Origin: Ottelia alismoides
Lineage: Eukaryota > Streptophyta > Magnoliopsida > Alismatales > Hydrocharitaceae
Direction: 5' to 3'
Assembly: GCA_037367405.1 (NCBI GenBank)
Contig: JAZKJV010008261.1
Location: forward strand, 1,488,001-1,552,000
DNA length: 64,000 nt
Below are positions 37,592 through 48,262 of this stretch, piece after piece (position 1 is the stretch's first letter; each line of letters starts with the position of its first letter). The notes under the pieces are model-generated. The model ran no database searches, had not been told where the DNA came from, and was given only the letters and a program-made list of their open reading frames with translations. A program made the position numbers and the translations under genes.

Positions 37592-38040
37592 AGTACACCT
37601 TCCTGGTACCATAGTCGGAAATGACCTTTGCTGTCACCAGAAAAGGTCGTCCTAATATGATCAGTGTATCGGTCATGCATTCAAGGACCGTCATGTCCAA
37701 CACGACGAAGTCCACGGGGAATCGCAAACCCTGAATGGTAAGGATAACGTCTTTGATTAAATGCTTAGGCCTCTTGACATATCTATCGACAAACTGTAAG
37801 ACCGTTCGGCTTGGTCAAAGATGTCCAAACTCGAACTTGTCGAGTAAGGAAGAAGGAAGGAGACTAATCAAAGATCTGCTATCTAACAGAGTCCGATCAA
37901 CAGTCTGATCGAGGATCTTGCATCTGACATACGTCGCTCCCGTATCAGATCTCTTGGCTGGAAGACGGTTTTGAATAGCATGGCATGTTTCCTTGGTTAG
38001 CACCTATATCTTAGAATAATGATTGCGTTGCCTCTTCTTT
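37592..38040 (-). pseudogene. Athila-2 protease
   Basis: The element resumes after Copia-1 with the protease. The frame 38003-37815 reads TCHAIQNRLPAKRSDTGATY, VRCKILDQTVDRTLLDSR and SLISLLPSSLL. It aligns with the Athila-3 protease, where the active site is LLDNGSSINLLP. Here it reads LLDSRSLISLLP: the Asp is kept but the following Gly is lost. The C-terminal part (FVVLDM..., GRPFL...) is readable near 37600-37720, which confirms continuity with 27245 across the insertion. Confidence 0.85.
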
Positions 38041-38261
38041 CTATGAACTGTGGTTCATTCTTTTAGACCTTTTGTAGAAGAGGGATGTATGCTAAGGCTT
38101 CTGAAAGAGTGTGTTGGATTTGAACTTGTCAATCATCTCTTTCGTCACATCATTCATTTGTATCTTTTTGGTGTTTTCTTTTTGTATCGCCTTTTCCTAA
38201 GTAGAGGGCTTTGGGAAAAGGACTCTGTACATCCTCCTGGTTAGTCTATATAATTGGAGGA

Positions 38262-38842
38262 TTAGAAGAAGAATAAGAAGAAATATTTTTGTACAACAGG
38301 GACTTGCTTTCTACGAATCATCAGAGAAAGAAGGAGATTGATCAATTGTCTTTTTATTTCTCTTTCGAATTCTTCTCTTTTGTATATTTTTTGTGATTTT
38401 CTCTCATCATAACTATATACAAAGAAAGATACAACAGTTGTATCAGCATTCGACTCTGGCTGCTCTTCAGACTTGGTGGCTTTAGCACCACCATCTTCAT
38501 TATCAAAGGGATAGGCATCTTCAACATTGCCATCAATATCCTCAATAAGCTCACTTGTATCCTCAGGTACATCCTTGTCGAGCCTAATTGAGTCTCTGCC
38601 TACTGGCATCCTACCGCTCTCAAGAGAAATGAAGCCAGCGTCATCATAGTAAAGATAGTCATCGGAAAATACCTGTGATTGGAGGGTGGGCTCAGTCAAA
38701 TATACCTACTCCGACTTTCTCTTCAGGTTGTTCGAATTCGTCTCTATCTAAGCAGGCAAGGAGAACTTCCCTTTAACCATGTCAGTGACATGAGTTCTGA
38801 ACTCATCCATTTCTCGCTAAAAGCGATCTGCTGGTCGATGAT
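38262..38842 (-). pseudogene. Athila-2 gag stub fused near the PBS
   Basis: Only the last part of gag is present. Next to the PBS the minus strand reads DQQIAF, a stop, REMDEF, then NNLKRKSE and, in the frame 38699-38262, the FISLESGRMPVG block and a Glu/Asp-rich run (EDIDGNVEDAYPFDNEDGG). The order matches Athila-3 at 63330-62922 (DQQATF, stop, REMDEFRQEM). The capsid-like domain, Gln-rich region and leader are missing, so a deletion has joined the PBS to this point. The frame ends in Lys/Arg-rich sequence. Confidence 0.8.
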
Positions 38843-38859
38843 ACCCAGCAACGACACCA
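38843..38859 (-). other. Athila-2 primer binding site, tRNA-Asp type
   Basis: The minus strand reads TGGTGTCGTTGCTGGGT, two bases from the LTR end CA. It differs from the Athila consensus TGGCGCCGTTGCCGGGG mainly by three C-to-T changes, as expected for decay of methylated DNA. Confidence 0.78.
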
Positions 38860-41212
38860 TATGAAAAGCCACCCGATCTACTGTTCTAAAAGCAGAACAA
38901 TGTCGCTGAATCGATCAGGTGAAATTTTTGCAGAAAAGATTAATTTTAAATTAATCTTTTTATTTATTTTATTTATACTCCTAAACTTTGATGTATAGTG
39001 AAAGTACGAGAGTGTCGAACTCAGGGAGGCAAACTGTGGCAAAACTAGGGTTAAACTATAGACAAACTAAGGTTTAATGGGTTTTTCTAATTTTTATTTA
39101 TTTTTATATATTTTTCTGGATTTTTATTTGATTTTTAATGAATTTTATAATGTTTTTGTGATTTTTAAGTATTTTGTAATTTTTATTTTAGAAAATGTTT
39201 TATGATTTTTATTTGGTTTTTATGTTGTTATTTTTATGTTATATTTTTTTACTATATTTACGAATTTTTAGAAAGTTTTTAGAATTTTTATGGATTTTAT
39301 ATTATTTTAAAAGGTGAAAAACTATTTTTTTAATAAAAATTGTGAGAAATTTTCAATTTTTAAGATTGAAAATAGTAGCAAAATATTTTTATTTCATTTT
39401 TATTAGAAAGTTGATGAAATTATATTTAAAATGATATGATGTGCACTTTTAGGCGATTTTTTATTTATTTAGTTACGATTTTTACAATTTGTTAGGAATT
39501 TTGTATTTTTATTGGTTTTAATATTTGATTTTTGTTTTATTTTTGGTTTATTATGTAAAATACATTAAAATTTACTATAAATAATTTTTATTAGATTTTT
39601 AGAGGTGTTTTTATATTTTTTATGTGATTTTAAATTTTGTTATACTTTGTTTATGTTTTTAAATGCTTTATTGAATGCTAAAAAGTATTAATATTGTTAA
39701 AATATGGTTTTATACTTTATATAGTACAATACTAGTATTTTTATGTATTTTTATTTTGTTTTTATATTTTGTATATTATTTATTATGTATATAGTATATA
39801 TAGTAGTATTATATACAATGGTTGGGGTATATATGTAAGAATCAGGAAACAGGAGGGCGCATGTGAAAATGGTGAAATTTGTAGAAAGTAGGGGTGTTCT
39901 GCACCGTAATCTCCAGGAGGCACGTGCATATCACGTGTTAGCCACTATACAGGGGCCTACTTGCAAATAAGATATCGTCGGGGGTGCGATATGCAAAAGC
40001 TCCAGTGAATGCACGTGTTGCTCACGTGCTTCGCCTGCTAAAGGTCCAATTAGCGAATAAATGGAGTTTGAGGGAAGAAGATGCAAAATGCCCAAAAATA
40101 TTCTCTCGTTCACGCGCGTTGCGCGTGCACATGCTTGAGCGGTGGGGTGGGGCACGTGCTTCTAAAGCATCCGGTCTCAGATAATCTGATGGTCACTATT
40201 CGATCTGGAGGATGTTGCACATTCTTTCATGTTCCTCCTCAAGATGCAAGTTTTAGATGATGGTGGCTCTGAGGACGATGGTTTATGAGCTTCGTGCTGC
40301 GAACGCGATGTATGTTTAACTCCCGGTGATGCTGAAGTTCATCGTAGATCTCACGGGCGACGGCGTGGCATTTCAAGGTTGAGATCCTCAAATCGTCATC
40401 CGATCTTCCATTGATCTTTCGGTAGAGAACACAAGAGTGTGACAACAAGGGATGTGTTTTCGACTTCTGATGATGTTCGGCGTAGATACTCCAAGCACTT
40501 CCATCTTCAGGCATTCAATAGTGACAATCCAGATGGATATTGTCCCTCCTCTAGCTGTGGGTTATCTCGATGTTGTCGAAGATGATTGGATATGATGCCT
40601 CACTTCCAGAATCTAGTGATGACAATTACATTATTTGTTGCTCGTGCATGTCTCCAGGTGATGCACCTATTCCTGCAAATCATTCAATCGACTCGAGGTC
40701 TAAGCTGTGGTATCACACAAACAGAGAAGGGGGTGAGTGTATGTGATCCTCAAACGGTGGTGGATGGGGATCAAAATGCTCAAATCCGTGAGGATATGAG
40801 ATGAACATGTCGTGAAGAGGAGACGTAGAACTGGATATAATGTCCGGATGAGATGGGGTCGGCAGTGGTTTTGTGTTGAACTTGGATCCACAAAGAAGAC
40901 AAGAGAATGAAAGAGGAGATAGAGAGAAGAGAGAAGTGGTGAGAAGTTACAGGAATCTAACCTGGAAAAGTGGATGAATGTTGTTGCCTGCGATGGAGCT
41001 CCGGCGGAACTCTTGGGTCGTAGCCTGTTACTCGCGGCGTAGAGGAGGCCGAGTACGATGGAGCGGGTGCTAAGACACCGGCGGTTGATCACACCTTCCC
41101 TTCCTCGACATCGCTCGATGGAGATGGAGACCCTCTATCACTGGATTCGACCTCTCAGAGCTCTGGGTGGAAGAAAAGTGGCGGATACTCTGGCATGTAG
41201 GGAGGTCGGCGG

Positions 41213-41221
41213 TATTTATAG
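41213..41221 (-). promoter_or_regulatory. Athila-2 5' LTR TATA box
   Basis: The minus strand reads CTATAAATACC in the same place as in the 3' LTR. It would drive the genomic RNA leftward. Confidence 0.6.
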
Positions 41222-42631
41222 AGGAAGAAGGTGGTCCACGTTTGACGAACTTGGACGGAAATCCAGCGAGGGGATACCTGGACGGGAATCCGACGAGGGG
41301 GATTGGTTGGCTAAATGGCCCAATGGCCAGGCTGTTAGGTCATTGGACGGGGGAAGGGAAGAAGAGGCGGAGGCAACAGAGGAAGAAAAAGGGTTTTGAG
41401 GAAGAAGAGGCGGAGGCAATGGAGGGGAAGAAGAGAAAAAGGAAGAGAGAGAAAGTAATTAATAAAAATTAATTATTTAATAAAATTAAATACTTAATAA
41501 TTTAATACTTATATTAATTTAAAAAAATAATTAAAAAATTAATCACATAGATAGTAATTAAAAATAAATAAATAATTAAATAATTATTTTAATGAATATA
41601 TAATATATATAATTAATTAATTAATTAAATTATATTTGTTTTAGTTTAATAATAAAATATTAATAAAGTATATAAATATAATAAATAATATATATTAAAT
41701 AATAATATATTACGTTACATAGTACAATATACCAATATAGTCCCGAAACCCACATTTTTCATACTAACTCTGATTTTAATGAAATCTATATCAAGTTTGT
41801 AGATAATTAAATATTACAGATTTTAAAACTGAGTTTGCCTAATTCGGAGTTTGTATGGCCGAAATATGAGGTCCAGAAAATTTAAGTAGCGGCTTCAAGG
41901 CTTCGGGTTTATTGGTATTTTTACTTAAGTTATATTTTTATATTTTTCTATACTTTTTTAGAAGATTTTAAGAAAAGAAATAAAGTTAATCAGATTTACG
42001 GTTAATTAATTAAAAATCCTAAGTTTCTACATATTGTACATATAGAAAACTGGTTCCAAATGCCAAAACTCACCTGTCTTATTCTAATATTTTTAATAAA
42101 TAGTATTAAGTATAAAACAAAGTTTAAAAGTGAGTCTGGTCTGTTTGGAGTTTTCTATAAATAGTTATGAACTTCCAAAGTCGGCTTTTACGGCTTTTTC
42201 AGTCCATTATAATAATTTTTATAACGAATTATTTTTTTTGATATTTTTATAAAATAATATGTTTTTGTGATCGACTTTTACAAAAGAAGTATTTCGATTT
42301 GAGATGATATAAGTGATGAATAAAATAGGTGAAATATTTACATTGTGGAAAATAGATAAATTATATTTTTGGTCTTGATTTTCTTGATATTTTTATAGGT
42401 TAGAATCCCTATCCCCCCTTACTTATTTATTTTATCGAACAAGTCAATATTGACCTAGTCTCAAGGTTATGATCAGTCTATATATATTGCATATCTCCAG
42501 CCTTCTTTTCTTTTAATTTTCTTTTTATTTTTATTCTTTTATTTTGGGTAAAATAAGTTTTAATTATATAATATTAATATGTGTGTTTAGAATGATAATT
42601 AGTTGGAGTTAGTGATTATTTACATGTATTT

Positions 42632-42708
42632 TAGAATGATAATATGTGTGGTTAGAATGATAATATGTGTGGTTAGAATGATAATATTTGTGGTTAGAAT
42701 GATAATTA
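42632..42708. repeat. 21-bp tandem repeat in Athila-2 5' LTR
   Basis: The unit AGAATGATAATATGTGTGGTT is repeated about three and a half times. The other LTR has a single AATGATAATTAGTTGG at 21467, so the array arose after insertion. Confidence 0.85.
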
Positions 42709-42760
42709 GTTGGAATTAGTCAAAATAAAATAATAAAGGCAATGAATCACATATTCATCA

Positions 42761-42765
42761 TGGAT
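42761..42765. repeat. Athila-2 target-site duplication, right
   Basis: TGGAT follows the LTR end CA and equals 17618-17622. It sits in an imperfect palindrome TGGATCAATCAATGATCCA. Confidence 0.9.
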
Positions 42766-43663
42766 CAATCAATGATCCATGTGTCCTACCCACTAAATTC
42801 AAAAATAATAATTCAAAGTAATATATATATAATATACTATATAGCCTCAAATAAAAAGTGTTCCTTATGAAAATTGAATATTTTATTAATATCCACAATT
42901 TTCTTAGAGGGCTAGAAAACTAATTCAACATTGAGGTATACAAATTTTACACAAGGTCAAAAAACTAATTCAGTACTGAGATCTACAATTTATATAATGC
43001 TTATTAGGAAATTTATAGCTATAAATACTATTTTTGTGTTTTCTATTTTTTTGGTTGCTTAATGTACCATGTTTGTATTATATTAATACCTTGTAGATAT
43101 CCTATTTTTTATTTTTAAAAGTGGAGATATTAGGTAAATTAACTAGATACATGTACAGACAATATCTTTTTGTTATTTAAGGGTTTTTATGATTTTTTAA
43201 GTTTTATTTATTTTATAATTATTTATCATATATAATTTATTTTTTATAAAAAAAAATTAAAATTATTTAATTTTGCACATGAAATGTTAGTGATTTGAGT
43301 GTATGGTTTATACAATTGAGTTATTTGTACATTATATATGTGTATACTTTCTCTTTCTTCATATCTCTCCCTACTTTTCATTTAGTCGAGACTAGGGCAT
43401 GGATTTATAGGTTGGGGGTAAGAAGAAGATTCTATAAATTTTCTTCTTATGGATTCTGATAAGCTTTTGTACATGTGCATGAAAAGTAGCCTCTGTTTTA
43501 TTTGTTCTTTTTTTTTTTTAATTTGTTGATTTTTAGTTGTTTTTATATAAAAAAATGCTTTTTATATACATATGAATGAATGCTAAGAGTGCAAAATAAA
43601 TATATATACATGCATCTATTTACTAAATAGTTTAATTTTTGCTAGAATGATGTATGAACATCA
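42766..43663 (-). mobile_element. Athila-4 LTR, right fragment
   Basis: AT-rich U3-like sequence ends in the palindrome TGATGTATGAACATCA (43648-43663). It is the counterpart of the LTR termini of the other Athila copies and is followed by a pyrimidine tract (ACCCCTCTAAG) that is a PPT on the minus strand. Blocks such as the CTCTCCCTAC...TTTAGTCGAGAC region near 43370 resemble 56380-56450 of Athila-3. Confidence 0.65.
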
Positions 43664-46560
43664 AGAACCCCTCTAAGCTTAGGATCATCCCACGGCAAAA
43701 AGAAAATGAAATGTTGATGAAACAACTGAATACTAATTAAAAAATGATAAACCAATGTGATCAATCAATGCCCCTTATACTTAGGATCGTGCATCCTAAG
43801 TATAAATAAAATGTAGAAAAGTTGGAGAGAAAATGATAAGAAGAAATGAATGTACATCAACAAAAGAAGAAAAAAATAAAAGAAAAGAATTCATTAAGAA
43901 ATAGAAAACCGAGGTGAACTTAAGAATGTAAGGTTTCAACGTCTTTGAATAAGACTCATGAAATGGAAAACCATCCATTTATCTTGTACAAATTAGATTC
44001 TATACGGGAGCTAGATGGTACTTACTCTCAACAAAATGCTTAAACATATGGACATTAACCAAGAACGGTTCAACACCAAGTGACAACTCTAATATGTAAT
44101 GTTGCCATTCTCATGAATTGTTTCAATAATATATGAACCTTACTATTTTCTTTTCAGCTTTCTCAAGATAATTCCCAATCTTTCATTAAATAATTAGTAC
44201 TCCTGATTGATCTCGGAGACTTTGTTATGAATATAATTTCCATGCCACCTTTTTAGTTTGTCTTTGTATATCGAGCTATTTTTAAGCTTGGTTACAAATC
44301 TCCATGAGTTCGTTCAAATCTATTTATCTCTCGGTTCTAGCTGATTGTATATCTATGTTCAATTCTCCTATTGTGCATTCGGATTTGTAAATTAATCTAT
44401 AGGACCAAGTGGAAAGGTTTACCATAAACAATATGAAATAAAGAAGTATACAAATGAGTCTTATATATAATTTTGTATGCCTAGAAGACTTGGTTTAGCA
44501 ATTGTAACTAATTCGTTTTGTCCAAGTCAAGATAGACTTTGTAGGACTTAACTTCTCTATTGGAATCTTTCACCATACCATTAGTTTGTAGGTGATAAGG
44601 AGATGTAATATGATAGTCGATGGCATACTCTTTCACATGATTTTTCATTTCTAAGTTGATAAAATGGCTACCCAAGTCTGAAATGAGAACCCTTGGAATC
44701 TCAACCGTGAAATGATGCCATCTTTAAGAAATCTACCAGATATGTTGCTATCTATGGTTCCATCGTGCTTAACCTCTACTCATCTACTTATGTAATCCAC
44801 AACTAACAAAAAGTACACAAAACCATTGCTAATATGAAATGTACCATAAAATCAATACCCCAAGTATCAAATATATTGCAAATTATATCTTACTTCATTG
44901 GAATTGAATCTTTGGTGTTGACTATGCCTCCTATATTCAAGATAATGGAATGAGTTCTAATAAAAGGACAAGAGCATTATATTAGAGTGGACTACCAGAA
45001 ATCACTAAGCATTACCTCTTGTGACGTCTTTTTTATAGAATGGTGTCTTTCAACATTCAATGTAAATATAGATTGAGGATAATAGAATTTTCCTCTTGAG
45101 GAATACACAATTGTCATATGCAATTCGATCCTTCCCCCAAAAAAGTTTGGATTATCAAAACGGAAGAACTTTGATGCAGAAAGTAATCAACCAACATACA
45201 GTGGGAGAAATGCAATTACAAAAGTTTTGTTTATAAAGTTATCATAAATCTCCAAGATGTATACATATGGAGTTTAATGTTGTTCTATTCTGGAGAATTT
45301 ATCTTACATCACAATTTTTTGTTGCTAGATTGTACTTAATTTCCAAATTTGATTCTTGAAGTTAAAGAATCCAACGTAGAAGGCATGCCTCAGTATCCTT
45401 CTTTTCCATAAAAAAATCAGATAGTCGAATGGTTTGTATACGGCCAGAACCAAGCAAACGAGATTTGAATTTGTCAAGCACAATTACAATGGCTAACATC
45501 TCTTTTGATATTATAATGTAATCTTATAGGTTTCACTGAGTCTTTCTGACGTAATAGATAACGAACAGGATTGTCATCCCTCCTCTGTCTCAAAAGACCA
45601 TTAATTACAAAATCTGATGCTTTCATCATGATATCAAATGGGAGATATCAATCGCGTGGCTGTTAAACATGAGCAATGATAATCTATTATTTGAAGATGT
45701 AAAAAGCCTCAACATAATTTTAGTATGCAATGAACTCCATACTTTGCCTAATAGTTCAATCAAAGATCAGGTAAATTTTGTGAAATCTTTTAGAATTATT
45801 GTAGAAACTAACATGCCCTATAAATGATTGTATTGCTTCAAGTTGATAGGTTACTTGAGTTTTTCTTGTATATCCACCTTGGCAGGGTCAACTCCCATGC
45901 TTCATTTGAAGATGACATGCTCCAATGCAATCCCACCTATCACCTTTAAGAGAATCATCTCCCATGAAAGAACTAGATTCACCTCGCTAGATTTTTATCA
46001 AACTCAGGCTATGTGCACTAAGAAATCAATAAATTGAATCGCTATAGATCCGTCACCCATAAAAAAACTATAGGAAATTGCAAACTATGTTATTGAAGAT
46101 GGCATGGATGCATTTTTAGAATTCCATTAGAGCATTTCATATTCCCAAGAGCACACATTTAAAAGAATACATATCAAATGAACAAGTGAAGGTAGTCTTT
46201 TCCTTATCTTCAAGGGGTGATGACTACTTGAGTGTAACCAAAAAAATCATCTACAGAGTAGAAAACTTTTTTGATGCTAGTCTTTTGTCGATCTAGTATG
46301 TAATGAGCGGAGAAAGTGGTTCTTCTTAGTCCAAGTATTTAGTCATCTTTAGACGATACAGATGCGCCATGATATGGTTACTCTCTTAGGCATCACCTCT
46401 CCATTCTCATTCTTAATCATATATATTTCTACCTTTTCAGGATTAGATGAAGTGGACTCACTCACGTTTTGTGGTGGGACAAATGAAGTCTATATGGCAT
46501 CATTTCCCAAACAACTTTATGTAGATTAGGATTTACGTTAAACTTCACATGTTGTCTTGT
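43664..46560 (-). pseudogene. Athila-4: strongly decayed pol
   Basis: Degenerate minus-strand pol is recognised by short landmarks in the right order. One PPT-like hairpin is at 43771-43804, and the integrase C-terminal part is at about 44000-44300. PYHLQTNGMVKDSNRE near 44560-44610 corresponds to the integrase YHPQTNG...SNRE block. The VDYISRWVE-like core is near 44790, the PQEE motif near 45090 and RNase H near 45400-45500. RT blocks run at 46080-46550 (CPFG..., DYRHLN-like). No frame exceeds about 70 codons. It is the oldest Athila copy here. Confidence 0.75.
43771..43804 (-). repeat. Athila-4 PPT-like hairpin, single survivor
   Basis: CCCCTTATACTTAGGAT and ATCCTAAGTATA form 12-bp perfect arms around a 5-nt loop, about 190 bp downstream of the integrase remnant. 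This is the position of the array in the other copies. Confidence 0.8.
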
Positions 46561-47418
46561 TGTTAGAAATAAGATAAATAAGGTAGAACATAAATGGAGA
46601 TTTGTCCCTTAGAGAACACAAATATTTCAGATTTTTCTGCAGTCCAATGTCTATGGGGAATTCTTTCCAACAAAATTATCAGTATTTCAAATCTTACCAA
46701 ATTAGTTGCAAGAATTGCTACAATAGCATGTAAAACTATCAACTTGTTTTAAAAAATCTTCTTTTATAAAATCTCGTGGTTTATATTATTTGAAAATCTC
46801 GACTACGAGATATACATAGACGATCATATAAGTATTTCTTAATAGCCATATCATTACTGTGTAAGTGTTTTGTAATGTATATAATATGGAATCTTTTACA
46901 ACTATGTGTACACACTCACATACAACACATGCCTATGCGTGCATACACATAGACACACATATATGTATGTATGTACACACCCATGTATTACTATGTAGTT
47001 TCCCGAGCTTAGATCGATCCTCATACCATTATTAAGGAAAATTAGTCCTTACAACATGTTGCCCAATTAGACTCGTTGCAATTACCCAAAATATTTCAGC
47101 TCAAGTTGTTAAGTAGTAATTCCTACAACTTATAACCTAATCTCACACTTTGTGAGATTCAGATGTGGGACTATATTTGAGGCTCATGACGTATTCTCCG
47201 TAATACTGGTGATTGTATGCTCGAAGATTAGGTCCACTTGGGTAACCCTTTTTACTATCAAAGGGAACTCTCTTGACAATTACCAAAATGATTCTGCCCA
47301 TATTGCCAAGTACTAATCTCCACTATTTATAATCCACTTTCACACTTTCTGAGTTTTAGATATTAGACTATATTTGGGGTGTTGCAGTGTAAGTATATAT
47401 GCCCACGTCCTCGTTAGG

Positions 47419-47471
<53 letters not shown>

Positions 47472-48262
47472 CTTCCAAAAAATTCTATAATAAGAAAAAA
47501 TAATAGATAATTTGATAAATGCTCTTTATATAAAATTCGGCTTGTTTATATATACTATAGTGGAAATTCAACGACGCATATATGATATATAATCCACTAA
47601 AGATTTCATATTACATATAACTGGATTTTTTTAAGTTTCATATAAAATGTCCTATGTTTGATATAAAATATTTTGAAAAAGAGGTCCGTGTACGCAATAG
47701 TTAGATAACCCCATAATTATTTCATAATAAATATATCCCGATAAATATGGAACTTTTATCCAGAACAACATTAAAAAACATTACCCATATGTCCTGCATA
47801 TTCGATTTTTAAGATATAATTTCTTCTAAGAATAGATACAAGGCAAAACATAGTGTATAGTGTAACGGAGAAAGAAATAAGACCCCCACGTATATAACAT
47901 CTTTTTTTCCGAATGCATTATCCGTGAAATACTATCTATTGTATATGCCATTGCAATTTGAATTATTTACACAGGCTACCATTAAAAACATATTATAAAA
48001 TGAAATACAAGTGTGAATTTATATGTGTATGCACACACACGGAGTTTATTCAATGGACCTTGTGCCTATTAGTATCTTGGTGAGCGCCCATCTCATATTT
48101 AGCAATTACTATATTTCCAATTATATGATATCCTTAAAAAAAGGAAGATAGTTTTGGAAAGAAAAACTTCAAATCAATGATTTCATGCAGATGATTAAGA
48201 TCCAAATGCTAGCATAGTAATATATAATTCGGTCAAGTAAATGGTTGTTGTGAGATCAGTAT
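46561..48262. other. Gene-free AT-rich spacer
   Basis: No coding sequence was recognised. It holds two related blocks of about 105 bp (near 47074-47185 and 47275-47380; shared words CACACTTT, TAGACTATATTTG/GGGACTATATTTG) and a long AT microsatellite. It is probably the remains of older elements. Confidence 0.55.
47421..47469. repeat. (AT)n microsatellite
   Basis: About 24 uninterrupted AT units. Confidence 0.95.

Larger units (their letters stand above)
17623..42760 (-). mobile_element. Athila-2: complete-ended Athila-like element with nested Copia-1
   Basis: A Ty3/gypsy element of the Athila type spans 25.1 kb, of which 10.3 kb is the inserted Copia-1. Both ends are TG...CA and are flanked by TGGAT. 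Order on the minus strand: 5' LTR (38862-42760), PBS, gag C-terminal stub, protease, linker (interrupted by Copia-1), RT, RNase H, integrase, hairpin array, 3' noncoding region, PPT, 3' LTR (17623-21561). Most of gag and the leader is deleted and pol carries many stops, so it is non-autonomous. Confidence 0.93.
38862..42760 (-). mobile_element. Athila-2 5' LTR
   Basis: A 3.90-kb LTR paired with 17623-21561. It begins TGAAAAGCCACCCGATC and ends in ...TATTCATCA, followed by TGGAT. GC-rich promoter block at about 39.85-41.4 kb; TATA box CTATAAATA at 41213-41221; candidate splice donor TTTTCCAG^GTTAGATTC at about 40960. Several CACGTG words lie at 39920-40030. A local 21-bp tandem repeat near the right end is private to this copy. 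Confidence 0.92.

Noticed and set aside
46561..48262. Possible host gene or Helitron in the spacer
   Set aside because: No frame above 60 codons, no Rep/helicase motif, no terminal TC...CTRR with a hairpin that I could support.
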